Source: Haematobia irritans (lineage: Eukaryota; Arthropoda; Insecta; Diptera; Muscidae). Taken from it: a DNA stretch of 64,000 nt. Position 1 is the first letter of the stretch, and every line of letters begins with the position of its first letter. Location: the NCBI RefSeq assembly GCF_050003625.1, contig NC_134397.1, forward strand, positions 272,422,070 through 272,486,069, written 5' to 3'. The notes under the pieces were generated by a model. That model was not told the DNA's origin, did no database searches, and was given only the letters and a program-made list of their open reading frames with translations. This document shows, piece after piece, positions 21,240 through 34,664 of this stretch. Position numbers and translations under genes: made by a program.

Positions 21240-22295
21240 ATTCAGTTTGACAAAATTTTCTGTAAAAAAAAATTTTTGAAACAAATTTCTATAGAAATAA
21301 AATTTTAACAAAATTTTTTATAGAAATAAAATGTTGACAAAATTTTCTATAGAAATAAAGTTTTGGCAAAATTTTCTATAGAAATGAAATTTTAACAGAA
21401 TTTTCTATAGAAATAAAAATTTGACAAAATTTTCTATAGAAATAAAATTTTGTTAGATTATTTTTGGCTCGAGTGGCAACCATGATTATGAACCGATATG
21501 GACCAATTTTTGTGTGAGTGGGTATCGGCTATATAACTATATACCGATATGGACCAATTTTGGTATGGTTGTTAATGGCCATATACTAACACCATGTTCC
21601 AAATTTCAACCGGATCGGATGAATTTTGCTCCTCCAAGAGGCTCCAGAGGTCAAATCTGGGGATCGGTTTATATGGGGGCTATATATAATTGTGAACCGA
21701 TATGGACCAATTTTTGCATGGATGTTAGAGACCATATACTAACACCACGTTCCACATTTGAACCGGATCGGATGAATTTTGCTCCTCCAAAAGCCTCCGG
21801 AGTTCAAATCTGGAGAACGGTTTATATGGGGGGTAACATATATATAGTTATGGACTGATATGGAAGCACGGTTGTTAGAGACCATATACTAACACCATGT
21901 ACCAAATTTCAGCCGGATCGTATGAAATTTGCTTCTCGCTGAGGCTCCGCAAGCCAAATCTGGGGATCGGTTTATATGGGGGCTATATATAATTATGGAC
22001 CGATGTGGACAAATTTTGGTCCACATCGTTGTTAGAGACCATATACCAACATTATGTATCAAATTTCAACCGGATCGGATGAATTTTGCTCCTCCAACAG
22101 GCTCAATAACAATTACTTGTGCCAAGTTTCAAGTCGATAGCTTGTTTCGTTCGGAAGTTGGCGTGATTTCAAGAGACGGACGGACGGACATGCTTAGATC
22201 GACCACTACCCAGTCTTAGAGCAATATTTCGATGTGTTACAAACGGAATGACAATGTTAATATACCCCCCATCCTATGGTGGAGGGTATAAAAAA
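21240..22295 (-). mobile_element. DINE-1/Helentron-like element, type A
   Basis: In minus orientation it starts at the right with TTTTTATACCCTCCACCATAG and the stem GGGGGTATA, then a leader with GTCCGTCCGTCCGTC, then four diverged copies of a 153-bp tandem unit, then the 29-bp minisatellite (21240-21450). The leader (AAGTTTGTCATTCCGTTTGT-like, then GTCCGTCTGTC) is the block shared with Drosophila INE-1. The 3' hairpin is missing here. No protein is expected. Confidence 0.7.
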
Positions 22296-22359
22296 TACTC
22301 ATCTAGTTTGGGTGATTATCCAAACACAAATTTAGCACGCATAGTTATAATGTTAATTT

Positions 22360-22515
22360 TACTCGCCGTGCCATGTTTCATATAAATCGGGCGAAAGGTA
22401 TAGAGGCCGACCCTGAGCATTATTGCCAAAGACACCATGACTATATCTCGTCTCCTTCTGTGTATTGCAAACATGTGGACTTATAATACCCTGTTCCACG
22501 GTGTGGCGCTGGGCA
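22360..22515 (-). mobile_element. DINE-1-like 5' fragment, type B
   Basis: On the minus strand it reads CCACACCGTGGAACAGGGTA, then TTGCAATACACAGAAGGAGA and CTTTCGCCCGATTTATATGA. This is the same 5' end as the element at 25308. It is cut off after about 155 bp. Confidence 0.6.
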
Positions 22516-22519
22516 TGAT

Positions 22520-24225
22520 TATACGGCAGCGCAGAATTTGTAAGTGCTTTCGTAAGCATGTAAAGAATAAAATGACATAAATCTGTCAGCTGTCAGGCGA
22601 GTGTTTTAAAAGTTATGACAAACTGAAGTTGATTGCAATACATATAGCTGCCCATAAAAATTTCTCCTGAGACAATCCCTGCAAGCAATTAGATGTTTGT
22701 TTTATCATCTCTCGCAAAAATGTCACTATTTCGAATCGCCAGGCCGTTTTCTGGTAGTAATACATCAACCACAACAACAGTAAAAACAACTATCGCTTCG
22801 AAACAAAATCGACTCTAACAGCGATCAAAAATCTAAATATAGAATCTATACATCGACTTAGCTATGTCTTCAATAACACCTCTCTGAGAGTACATGTGTG
22901 TAAAAAGCCACTATCAACCAACAAGCGTAGGTAGCACAGAGGGAGAGCCTCTGACTTGAAAACGAAAGGTTACGAGTTCAACGCTCGGTGCGACCGATCA
23001 TCATTTTTATTTTTTAAAAAATAACTATCGCTTTTATGACTACTTTTAGTCACTGGTTCGATTCCCCGAGAACACTATCGCGTAGTTGGACATTTGTTCC
23101 CGAACGGGGACACTGATTGGATAAGAAGATTATAGCGCATATGAAATTTATATCTTCCGGAGCGAAACTACTTCGATACACTTTCGATAGAAAATGTTTG
23201 CAGGGATATTTCATAATTTTTTTTTGTCAGTGTATGTGTGCGTCATATCTGCCTGATTGTGGTGTGTTTATGTTTTCCATGTTATGGCAACACTTTCTAT
23301 CATAATCGTAGTGAAGCTTGGCAATGGTTTATTTTCAAAAGATTTTTGATTTTTTTTTGGTTGATTGATGCTTAAAAGTTTATGTCATATGTGTTGAATA
23401 CTCTATAGAATAAAATCTTTTATTCAGACAATTTTTGTAAATATTTTTGTATTTTAGAAGAACTTTATCATGATGTGTTTTGATGTTAACTAAAATGAAT
23501 GATAGGTAATTTTGTGTTGGAGTGAGATTTTCAAAATATTTCATTTAAGTTACTTATGCACTTTAGTGCAACGCTAATCATGAATGTTAAATCTACTTGG
23601 ATTTAACTTAGAAAACTTGGAGTAAATTGAAGTGAATCCCTGGCCTCTTTATTTACAACGACATGGATGTGCCAGCACACATTCTATATTCGATTTTCAG
23701 GAAATTTCAATTTTTTTCAATATCATCTCATCTATTTTGTTTTTGACAACGATCATCCAATATGACATTTTCCGTTAAGTAAAATATCCTCAATCACAAT
23801 TGGTTGCCAAATCCTATCGTCTTTCATCAACCACCTCACAAATTTCTTTCGAAATGAGAATCAATCTGATTTCCTATTTCGTCCTACATTCATTTCCGTT
23901 ATTGGAAGTTTTCTTGTAACCCAAAAGGCAATGCCAACTTTATACACCATTTAATTGCATCTCTCTTTTCTTTTAAAGTCAAATGCATCAGCAATTTTAC
24001 ACAAATTGTCTTTACTCGGGTGACTACAATGCAATGGGGGAGGGGAGATGACTGAGCTTGGGAGTGTTAGGGTCAAAGCTTTAGAAATTCAAAAGACAAG
24101 AACTTCAAGTCAGAAATTAAAGCAAAGGAAATCATCTGGAGATTCTGCTTCTTCTCTAGCTTCTTATTGCAAAAAACAGCATAAAATCAAAGAAAAGAAA
24201 GTAAAAACTTTTTATAGGCAACTGA
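22520..24225. other. No gene seen; a faint tRNA-like patch
   Basis: A stretch at 22938-23012 (GTAGCACAGAGGGAGAGCC, then ACGAGTTCAACGCTCGG) has A- and B-box-like spacing but weak B-box agreement and no stems. The rest is AT-rich without a recognisable gene. Confidence 0.3.
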
Positions 24226-24227
24226 TA

Positions 24228-25262
24228 CGAGGGTTGCCTTTTATATTTCGGGATTAGAGAACAAAAAGAAATATTAATAATCGAAAATCGCTTTAATGTT
24301 TCTTTTCTAATACTTTCCATTTATTTTTATACACTTTTGAATGCATTTGAACCAATTTGACACTCTGATTAAAGGTATCTCCAAAAATGCCTTCTTAACG
24401 CATCAACCGCTTCTTCAGGTGTCGCAAAATTTTGACCTCTAATTTTATCTTTTACGTATGAGAGTAAGAAGAAGTCATCTGGTATCAAGCCATATACGGA
24501 GACTAATCCATCAAATCGATGTTTTGATGCATTTTTTTGACCGATGAGTAAGAGCTCGTATTGTCGTGTCGAAAAGTAATTTTTCTTTGGCAGTTGTCTT
24601 CACGACAACTGGAAAATAAATGTTTGTGTTCCGCTGAGAATGTCCAGTTTTTCCGAAAAACAGGGATACTTTGCATGGAACAACAACATTGGTTGGAACA
24701 ACTTTGGTTGGAAGCCACCGTGGTGCAATGGTTGGCATGCCCGCCTTGCATACACAAGGTCGTGGGTTCGATTCCGGCTACGACCGAACACCAAAAAGTT
24801 TTTCAGCGGTGGATTATCCCACCTCAGTAATGCTGGTGACATTTCTGAGGGTTTCAAAGCTTCCCTAAGTGGTTTCACTGGAATGTGGAACGCCGTTCGG
24901 ACTCGGCTATAAAAAGGAAGTCCCTTGTCATTGAGCTTAACATGGAATCGGGCAGCACTCAGTGATAAGAGAGAAGTTCACCACTGTGGTATCACAATGG
25001 ACTGAATAGTCTAAGTGCGCCTGATACATCGGGCTGCCACATAACCTAACCTAACCATGATTGGAATTGGCTTCTCTTGAAACGCCCGTACAGTCGACTA
25101 CTATAAGGGTTAATCCACGAATCATCATAGATGTGTTTCGAAGCACCGCAATCGTATTTGTGGAGCATATCTTTCGGTCAAGCGACCGACGAACCTTTTT
25201 TGAGCGGTTGACAAATTCTGTGGTTGAACGGTTGACAAATATTCAAGCAAATTGGAAGTCCC
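24228..25262 (-). pseudogene. mariner relic (family G), split by a SINE
   Basis: The left inverted repeat CGAGGGTTGCCTTTTATATT follows a TA. Reading on the minus strand gives the transposase C-terminal part first at the left (near 24330-24560), then sequence around GKTGHS near 24640. A complete SINE interrupts at 24712-25056. The mariner resumes with TCTTGAAACGCCCGTACAGT and the helix-turn-helix region up to about 25262. Frame is lost many times. Confidence 0.65.
24712..25056 (+). mobile_element. tRNA-derived SINE, complete
   Basis: Head: GCCACCGTGGTGCAATGGTT (A box) and GTGGGTTCGATTCC (B box). Body: AAAAAGTTTTTCAGCGGTGG, GCCGTTCGGACTCGGCTATA and CACTCAGTGATAAGAGAG. Tail: GGGCTGCC and a short (CCTAA)n. 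Length about 345 bp. Imperfect duplications (TTGGTTGGAA / ATGATTGGAA) flank it. Other copies: 35955, 37570, 50507 and 60818, plus fragments. Confidence 0.85.
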
Positions 25263-25705
25263 ACTAACACCTACACCCATAGAAAAATCATGAACGGCGC
25301 CACACTGTGGAACAGGGTATTATAAGTTAGTGCATATGTTTGTAACACCCAGAAGGAGACGAGGTAGACATATGGTGTCTTTGGCAATAATGCTCAGGGT
25401 GGTTCCCTGAGTTGATATAACCATGTCCGTCTGTCCGTCCGTCCGTATGTTTGTGAACACATTTTTGTGATCAAAGTCTAGGTCGCAATATAAGTCCAAT
25501 CGCCCAAATTTGGCACGTGTTCCTTTTTTGGGTCAGAATAGAACCCTATTGATTTTGGAAGAAATCGGTTCAGATTTAGATATAGTTCACATATATATCT
25601 TTCGCCCGATATGCACTTATATGGCCCCAGAAGCCAGAATTTGGCCCAATTCGGTTGAAATGTAGCACTAGGAGTACAATTAGTAGTATAGTCAGATATA
25701 GCTCC

Positions 25706-25940
<235 letters not shown>

Positions 25941-26655
25941 CGCCCGATATGGACTATTATGGTCCTAGAAGCGAGAGTTTCATCCCGATTAGCTTGAAAT
26001 TTTGCACAAGCAGTACAATCAGTAGTATAGTCATGTGTCCCAAATTTGATTGAAATCGGTTCAGATTTAGATATAGCTCCCATATATATCTTTCGCCCGA
26101 TATGGACTAATATGTTCCTAGAAGCCAGAGTTTTGGCCCAATTTGGTTGAAATTTTGCACTAGGAGCACAATTAGTAGTGTAGTTAATTGTACTCAATTT
26201 GATTGAAATCGGTCAGATTTAGATATAGCTCCGATATTTATCTTTCGCCCGATATGGATTAATATGGTCCTAGAAGCCAGAGTTTTGGCCCAATTTGGTT
26301 GAAATTTTGCACTAGGAGTACAATTAGCAGTATAGTCAAGTGTGCCAAATTTGATTGAAATCGGTTCAGATTTAGATATAGCTCCCATATATAGCTTTCG
26401 CCGTTTTACACTCATATGACCACAGAGGCCAATTTTTTACACCGATTTAGTTGAAATTGTGCACAGGGAGTATAATTAGCATTGCAGCTGTGCGTGCCAA
26501 ATTTGGTTGGAATCGGTCAGATTTATATATAGCTCCCATATATATGTTTTTCTGATTTCGACAAAAATGGTCAAAATACCAACATTTTCCTTGTAAAATC
26601 GCCTCTGCTTAGTCGAAAAGTTGTAAAACTGACTGTAATTTTCCTTAACTTCAAA

Positions 26656-26997
<342 letters not shown>

Positions 26998-27299
26998 CTA
27001 ACATTGCGTTTCACCCTAGTGCATTAGCCGACTTAAATTTTGAGTCTATAGATATTGTAGAAGTCTATCAAATTCTGTTCAGATCGAGTGATATTTAAAT
27101 GTATGTATTTGGGACAATCCTTCATATATAGCCCCCAACACATTTTACGGATGTGATATGGTATCGAAAATTTAGATCTACAAAGTGGTGCAGGGTATAA
27201 TATAGTCGGTCCCGCCCGACTTTAAGCTTTCCTTACTTGTTTTTGTAATAAAAATAAGTTAAATTTAACATTACTTTAACTGCGGAATTTCTTTTGTGT

Positions 27300-28405
27300 G
27301 AGGAACAAAATTCACCCGAACTGGTTGAAATTTGGTACGTGGTGTTAGTATATGCACCCTCAAAAAAAAATCGCTTCTCTAACATATGCTCCAAACATAG
27401 TTTGCAGGAAGCACATATATTATTGGATACTGCCGAAACATTAATATGTTTGTTTTATGTGAGCATATTATATGTTTGGAAGCATTTTGAGTCCAAAAAT
27501 AGTATATGCTTGGAAGAATTCCTCAAAAAATATTGTGCTCATTCCCTCACATAATTTTCACTTCCACGAAATTTTTGAGTTCTTCGCATCTTTTTCTGTA
27601 ATACAAATATACTGTTTTTTCAAATGTCTATTCTCTTGGTTCCGAATGTCTATTCTCTTTATTCCGAATACTCATTCTAATATTCAAATTAAATGAAACA
27701 GTTTTCCGAAACGACATACAAGCGGTTTCACAGAAATTGCTCTCATTTCATTCTCTCGCTGTGTTATGTTGATATCTTTTTATTCAACCCTCCCGGTTTC
27801 CATCTCTATTTCTTTCTCTATACTAACTCTCTCTCTGTCGCTCTCTGAATAAAGTATCACAACATATATATGTTTACTCGAAATTTGTAAATTTATATAT
27901 GTTTACATTCACACATACTATTTTTATGAAACATTCATGCCCCAAACATAATATATTCTAACATATTAACATATGTGTCCCAAACATTTTGTGTTAGTTT
28001 AGGAACATTACATGTTTGCACTTAAATATATTGTGTTTAAAAATTGTGCCCGAAACACATTTTGTTTATATCGGAACATATGAAAAACATATTTTTCTAA
28101 CAGTGTGGTCTCAAACAGCAATGGAAAAATTGGTTCATATCGGCCCATAATTATATATAGCCCCCATATAAACCGATCCCCAGATTTGACCTCCGGAGCC
28201 TCTTGGAGGAGAAAATTTCATACGATCAGGTTGAAATTTGGTATGATTTGGATGTAATTTGGTACATTGTGCTAGTATATGGAGCTAACAACCATGCCAA
28301 ACTTGGTCCATATCGGTCTATAGTTATATATAGCCCCCAGATAAACCGATCCCCAATCAGACATAAATTGGTTCATATCAGTTCATAATTGTAAATAGCC
28401 CCCGT
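27300..28405 (+). mobile_element. DINE-1-like type-A fragment interrupted by a MITE
   Basis: Type-A core (CCCGAACTGGTTGAAATTTG, GGTGTTAGTATATG) stops at 27354 and resumes at 28106 (TGGTCTCAAACAGC, CATATCGGCCCATAATTATA, AAACCGATCCCCAGATTTGA), continuing to about 28405. Both ends are missing. Confidence 0.65.
27355..28105 (+). mobile_element. MITE, family F, nested in a type-A element
   Basis: Left end CACCCTCAAAAAAAAATCGC, right end (inverse) CACTGTTAGAAAAATATG, with interior TATGTTTGGAAGCATTTTG as at 13649. The target appears duplicated as TG rather than TA (TATATG before, TGGTC after), perhaps after mutation. Confidence 0.6.
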
Positions 28406-28422
28406 TCGGAGTATGTATAACC

Positions 28423-28533
28423 TCGAAAATGTCAAACTTTACAATAAAGCTGTCAGTTGGCAGATTGCAACATTACGATTGCCCGAATCCGATATAAAAA
28501 AGGCAACCCCCGTATAAGTATTGGTAATTTTTA
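28423..28533 (-). mobile_element. mariner (family G) 5' end remnant
   Basis: Minus strand: TACGGGGGTTGCCTTTTTTA, then AATCTGCCAACTGACAGC and GTAAAGTTTGACATTTTCG. This is the first ~110 bp of a G-type mariner, the inverted repeat included. Everything downstream is gone. Confidence 0.65.
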
Positions 28534-28539
28534 AAGATC

Positions 28540-29330
28540 CTTTTGGGGAATAAAGTTATCAATGGGATAGTGTGTATGTGTGTTCGTTTGTTGTTTTTTG
28601 GTTAAAACTTAAAATTGTGGTTTTTAAAATGTTTGCTTTTTTGTTTTTCTTTTTTTCGGGTTTTATAAGTTCGATAGTTTCTACATTGGCCACAACAAAC
28701 AAAAAAAAAACAGAAAAAGGCTTGAGGGAGTGACATATCTAACTCAATGTTTCCTTGCGACAACTTAAGCTAAAACATATCTTTTTTCCTCTCTCTCTGT
28801 CTGTCTTTCTTTCCTTTTTAGCTATTTCTTTTCTATTTGGAATATTAGTTTGGCACAAAACTTTTTAATTTGACTTGAAAGATGCCATAAAAACACTCAC
28901 TTCTATGAAATGAGCACAAAAACTCGCAAATGGATTCAAAGGACTCTAGGGAGATGACAAGCAATGCAGTGTGAACAAAAAAAGCCAACATCACAGATTA
29001 TCAAACCGACTCCTTAACAATGTAAATAAAAACAACAACAACAGCAACAACAACAACAAACACATCAAAAGCTACAGCAACACCATTCAGATTTTTAAAT
29101 GATGAGCAAGTTGATGAACAACTAACACAGTAAACTGTACACCGAAAAAAATATTTGGATGATTGCCGATATAGTTGCCATTTGAAAATGAATTTCTAGG
29201 CTTGCATAACTTCTATTATGGAGTTGAAGTAGCAGCCAGAGTTTTAAAATAGTTAGTAATAATTTAAAAATTATGTTACTCGTACGTTAGCTTGGGTATA
29301 GTGGCAGTCCACAATATTTTTATTTGGTGA
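28540..29330. other. No gene seen; (CAA)n
   Basis: A (CAA)n run is near 29032-29060 and a CT-rich run near 28790-28810. No supported gene. Confidence 0.4.
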
Positions 29331-29339
29331 AGAAATTGC

Positions 29340-29535
29340 CTACAGGAAATGGATCAACACAAGGACTGGTGCGATATCAGATCCTGATGTGTATGGATCA
29401 GTCTAAGTTTTGGTAAAAATGTCATTGAATTTAAATTTATACACGGCTTGGACTCATTCCAAAGGATATGTCGTGAGATAGTTTACTAAGACCACCCTAT
29501 AGGCAGGTCCTTATGAACCAGTATGGGACAACCTG
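29340..29535. repeat. Unknown repeat family K
   Basis: GGGAAATGGATCAACACAAG, GTGTATGGATCAGTC, CTTGGACTCATTCCAAAGGA and CAGGTCCTTATGAACCAGTA recur in the same order at 32680-32900 and 52205-52435. It is non-coding and no terminal repeats were defined. Confidence 0.55.
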
Positions 29536-29594
29536 AAAAAGAAAATGTTTAAATTGCGATAAACAATGGCAATTTCCTAAATTGCCTGTATGCT

Positions 29595-29785
29595 TCTTTC
29601 TTATCCTTAACAAGGACCTCCTTTTTATAGCAGAATACGAACGGCGACCACTTGGAGAAGATTTGAAATACTCAAAATGTCTCCAGCATTACGGAGGTAG
29701 GATAAACACCTACCCTGAAAAGGTTTCTTGGAGTATGGATTGAACCCATATCCCAGTTTTGACGAATACCAAGACTGTTTTGAAG
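29595..29785 (-). mobile_element. SINE, degenerate
   Basis: GGACCTCCTTTTTATAGC, CCAGCATTACGGAGGTAGGA and GGATTGAACCCATATCCC follow the SINE order on the minus strand, with many differences. Confidence 0.5.
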
Positions 29786-30419
29786 CTACGCTTTATCTTC
29801 TCTCAGTAATGCTGGATACATTTAAGAGTGTTGCACCCTTTACACGCAAGTCTCAAATGCTAGTCACAAAATGTCATCGTAAAAAAACTGACGCCAAGAA
29901 ATGAAGAAGGAAAGCTACAAAAAAGGGACATAGTACTACCGTGCTGGGAAAGGGGTTTCAGTGACGACGGCACAGTATGCAATCGTGGCACTCCAATAAG
30001 AAGGAAAGAAAGAAAAGAAACAAAAGGTATATCCCGTGAGGTTAGGACCTTACCGTCCATTAAGCAAAGATGGCCGATTAGGTAAACGAAATCACTACGA
30101 GATCAAAAATAATGTCCCATATATTGAATAAAAATGGGACAGACTTCTAATCCTATGGGAAAAAGGTGAATCAAATCTTAATGAGGACAAAAATGAGTCT
30201 AGTTCTAGAAAACTATGAAGACCACAACGAATGGATTCTTTAGATTGTAGAATTTTGTGAGGACGTGCTCTCCTTAATGCGACGAAAACACCGCTAGATA
30301 GAAGTTCAATTATGGATAAACTTATGCAATACAATCATCAAGAAAAGTCTATATGTGGTAAATTATGCAAAGTTTACCATATATTACATAAGGAACTGGT
30401 CAAACACAACATCCTGAAT

Positions 30420-31060
30420 CACATCATGATCACAATTGAGTGAATGGATTGTGTAAAGACCATGCGAACGCTACACAGGCTATGTTATATTACTTTCGAA
30501 GAAAGCGGATCGTTACCGGCTGTGGAGAAGGTCTTTAAAAATGACCGGGTCGAAAAAGAGGCAGCCATGTCTACTCATCATAAAATCAAGTTTGACCCAT
30601 CAGAATTGGTCATTTGGTAAGATGTGTTTACTGTCTCTCTCTGCTTTACAATACTGCTGACGCGGAATGTGACGAAGTCATTCAGAAAAGCCTATGTTGC
30701 ACGATATCCTGGTCGGAAACAAGATCCAGAAGCGCGTGATGCTGAGACTTGGGAAACAGGCGGTGTTATAATACTTTTGAAGAAAGCGGATCGAAACATG
30801 TTGTGATGAAGGGCGGATGAAAATTTGGGAGTGTGATGAAGAAGATGCGAATTTGTTGGCAAACTTGTGCAATGCTGTTTTAATTCAGAAAAGTCCTTAT
30901 CAGAAATTATTCTAGGTTCAGCATTTACAAATTATGGACCTGGTCTAACCAATAATATTTGAACTATGCTGAGGCTTGGGTGAAACGATTGTGTAAATAC
31001 CACGCAGACAGGCAATGTTGCAATATTTATCTAGGAAGCGTAAGCGTCTTAACCTGCTAT
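30420..31060. repeat. Unknown tandem module, about 250-280 bp
   Basis: GAAGAAAGCGGATCG occurs at 30498 and again 281 bp later. CTGAGACTTGGG and CTGAGGCTTGGG occur near 30742 and 30970, each followed by a CAGGCxxTGTTxxA(T)A block. Three diverged units, no coding frame recognised. Confidence 0.4.
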
Positions 31061-31429
31061 TTAGAAAGGGAATCATGCCTATTGACCAGAAAAACCAAGC
31101 TGTCCTAATATACGAGTATGAAACCAAAGTTCCTAGGAGTTGAACAAGCTAAACTACATATGCAATCGCTTGAGAAGATTTTTATTTTTATGTAGAAGGA
31201 ATCAAACCTCTCCTTGACAAATGTTGCTAGTTTCGAAATGGGTTCTGAATTCGTAGATGTTACTCTGGGTATACAAAAGCCGATTTGGACGTGTCGATAA
31301 TTATATCAGAATATTTTGCAGGGTACTGATCCCAGATGGTGGAAAGCTGATGTGGAAAAATATGGTGATGAAACCAAAAACCGAGTGTTGTATTACTCAC
31401 CCAGAGAAGGAATATGATCACCTCAACCA

Positions 31430-31655
31430 TGTTTCGAGAGCAAAATGTTATTTTTGGACGGAGAACATGTAACATGTTTGCGGCAACCATGTTATTTTCT
31501 AAAAAAAGCATATGTCTAGCTTCGCCAACCATGTATATGTTTGCCGAGAAAACAACATTTTTGCGACAAAAAGTTCCATGGTCACCATCCGAAAATAACA
31601 TTTTGCCCTCAAAACATGATTGAGATGATCATATTCCTTCTCTGCGTGCTGTACA
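31430..31655 (+). mobile_element. MITE family E, 3' part
   Basis: AACATGTAACATGTTTGCGG, CAACCATGTTATTTTC and the end ATTCCTTCTCTGCGTG match the terminal part of the element at 6724-7310. Confidence 0.5.
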
Positions 31656-31984
31656 CGAAAGGTTGAACAGAAATGAAGTTTATCACCAGCAACGTGAGGC
31701 TAACAGGGGTGAATAAAATCACGATCTGGGAATCTGAGAGAATTTGTGAATATATAAAACGGTGTGTGTTAAAAGACACAGGACGGTTAAAGATTGCTCT
31801 GAAAGCTATATCAAAATGTACGAAAGGACAACAAGAATGGTATGGTGGAACTGTAATCGGATTAAAGACAGAATGATTTCTGAATCTGAGATTGACTTGT
31901 TTCATTTTAGAGGGAAATCAATTCATATACACACTTCTCTCATTACAATGTTGCAATTTATGTTTGTCCTTGTCCGCGTCCCAG

Positions 31985-32620
31985 GGATAAGAAAATCGTA
32001 TAGCAATCTTAAGATCAATAAAAGAGTTGACGAACTTACGCTGCACACTCAAATAGTTCACAATTTATCCAAGAGTAATAAACCAACAAGCAAAGGCGTC
32101 CATTGCGTTCATGGCCTTGAAGCCAATGACCTCAGGTATTATTAACATCGCTAAAGCCTCCAATGTACTGGGCCCAACGAAATTTGAATGCACATGTTGA
32201 AACGTCTGCTTTTAACCAGACTACTGTGATATGCCCCAGGATTCATGGAAAAAGTGATCCAGCTACTGAAGCCCTGAATCGAATAAAGAGTTTCTATATC
32301 CCGCCTCTCTCTCTCTCTCTCTCTTTCTATGTGAAATACATTAGCCTTAAACACATATTCGCTACCAAATCCTCGTTGTTTGCAATCTGGACGACAATAG
32401 TATATGTTATAGGCAGCTAAATATGAGATAATTCCGGAATTAATCCAAAACTCTAGGGATCACATTTGACAGCCTTGTCAAGCCACCGGCCAGTGGTGAA
32501 ATAATCAGGACCATTTAAAACCGAGACATGATGTATTCTCAGCATCCCGTAAACCATCTTTAAGTGAAGAACAATACCCCCGAGTGCCGAGATATTGCCA
32601 TATATTGTAAAACCAACAAA
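31985..32620. repeat. Unknown repeat family J, copy 1
   Basis: CTTAAGATCAATAAAAGAGT, CATTGCGTTCATGGCCTTGA, GGCAGCTAAATATGAGATAA and CCGGCCAGTGGTGAAATAA match, in order, the copies at 36755 and 38108. A (CT)n run is at 32305-32325. No transposase or polymerase motif found. Confidence 0.55.
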
Positions 32621-32679
32621 TCTTGCTATTTTAATTGAGGAGGCACCATCTCTGCTCGGTAACTGCTTCTATCCATACG

Positions 32680-33150
32680 GGAAATGGATTAACCCCAGGT
32701 CCAATTTAGGACTAGTTCGTGGTGTGTATTGACCAGTCCCAGGTCTGATCAAAATGTACCGAAGGGGCCGGTGACTTTAACATGGATTTGTCATTGAAGG
32801 GGTAAATTTGCACTTCAGGACATAATTTTGACTTATTCCAAGGAGAGTTTAGGAGGAGATTCCAAAGACAGATTCCCATGAACCAGTCTAGGGCAATCTT
32901 TTAATATCCTGTTTCCTGTTGAGCATCCGAATAGCTCCAGGAAGAAAAAACTTTTGGAATATGTTGAATAAAAATGTATTCTGGTAGGTTTGGTTCACTA
33001 AATGTGCAGAAGAAATAAGAATCTCAAGATAGTGCAGACATTAATAAATTGTATGAAATTTAAAAAATTGCGATATGCTGGATCATTGGTACCAGTCCTG
33101 TGATAAGTCCGTGGGAGGCAATTTGCACATAATTCCCCAGGAGATATTCT
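32680..33150. repeat. Unknown repeat family K, copy 2
   Basis: GGGAAATGGATTAACCCCAG, GGCCGGTGACTTTAACATGG and GGTACCAGTCCTGTGATAAG match the family K sequences at 29340, 50377 and 52205. Confidence 0.5.
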
Positions 33151-33159
33151 GAATAATCA

Positions 33160-34660
33160 ATCTTTGCTTATACTTTTCCAATCTACAATGAGTGTTTTAA
33201 TATTTTCTTGATTTCTTGTATTAAAATGAGACTGAATTTGATAAAATTTCATATGCGAAAAGCAAAACTTGAATACCACAAATGCGACTTGTACTTTCCA
33301 CTACAGATCTGTAAGAAATATTACTCGAAAAGTTATTATAAACACTATTTTGGGATTTTTTAGTTCTACTAAATACATTTACCTCAAACTATTCCTCACA
33401 GTGTGTCCTCGTCAATGCTGTTTGTCCAAGCTCGCTCTTTGTCCAGCACCAGATGTTTTAATACTATTTTAACTCTTTGACATTTAATAAAGTGCGTCCC
33501 GTCAACACAAACCAATGGTTTTGGGAGAGCGGGACGGGACTGCTGGCACTGGAGATGGGATAGAATATTCTCTCTTAGATTCACAAATTAAATTCTGAGA
33601 TAAAAACTTCGTCCTCTTCTTTTGTGTTGGTTGTGTCCTTTGCTAGAACTCATCATAAATCAGATTAGAATTTTTGCATGTTCTTGCATGCTTTTGCATA
33701 AGTTGTTGTACACGCTTGCAAAGGACGACAAATGAACGATGTGGACATTGAAAAATGATAATGACCAGAGTGTTGATGTTCAGTGGGTTGGCATTGGTGG
33801 TTTAGTTGGAGTTGTTGGAGCTAGTTATCATGGAATATAGCTAAGTAAATGGAAGACTATATGTGGCAGGTACTTTGCGGGCTATTACATGCTTCCATTG
33901 AGCCATCATCCTCATTCATATCCTTGAAAATTGTGGCAACCCTTTGGTCGTTTTTTTTTTTTAATTTTCTAATTAACGAAAAACACCATTTGATAGTAAT
34001 AATAACATTTCGTGTCACTATGCTTAAATATTAACCTGCTTTATTAAGATTTATTATACTTTAGAGTGAGCGCTGAGATAGATACTGAAATGAAATAACC
34101 ATTTTGACCGGACTGTTGTAGTAGGGGCAGTTTTAGTTTATTTGGTTACTGAGTTGGTTTTTGTTTTACAGCTGCACTATATCCGCTTTCCGGGAATATT
34201 TAATGCTAGTTTGTAAATATCACGTACGGCTAGTATACAGCATTAATTGAAAGGAAATTACCTTAAACTAATATAAGATTAGAGTAATTAGTTTTTCATA
34301 AGAAAGAGAAGATGCAATTGTTCATGGCCGTAAATAAGATTAGCAGTTTAGACATTGGTTTGAAATTTAATTAGATTAGTTGGACATTTTCAAAAACAAA
34401 ATTGTAAGATATTGAGAATATGGATAGTTCCTTCCGTGGTTTGTTTACGAGGAACTTGCATTATTGAAAAATCTACGAAAATATGTAGTCCAAGCTCGGG
34501 CGCCCATAATGGACAATAGCAATTTTGTTTAAAAGGGTCCTTAAATATAATCATAATATCGATATTAATATTTCTTTCATACTGAATGTCTCCTTCTGAA
34601 CTTCTTAGTACCTCTTCTATCAGATACAGGTATAAAATATTGTTTTTATTTATTTTATGA
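33160..34660. other. No supported gene
   Basis: AT-rich. A 62-codon minus-strand frame (33396-33584, KHLVLDKERAWTNSIDEDTL at its end) looks mildly protein-like but has no recognisable family and no clear splice sites. Confidence 0.35.
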
Positions 34661-34664
34661 AGTA

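Noticed and set aside
21514..22219. Plus-strand frames with KFQPDRMNFAPP repeats
   Set aside because: They are the 153-bp DINE-like units. The open frame follows from a period divisible by three; no start, domain or codon evidence for a gene, so listed as a repeat with a finding instead.
24713..24790. Functional tRNA gene in SINE heads
   Set aside because: Good A and B boxes but no acceptor-stem pairing, and the sequence is always attached to the SINE body.
33396..33584. 62-codon minus frame ending SIDEDTL
   Set aside because: Mildly protein-like composition, but no family match and no convincing splice acceptor; could be chance.
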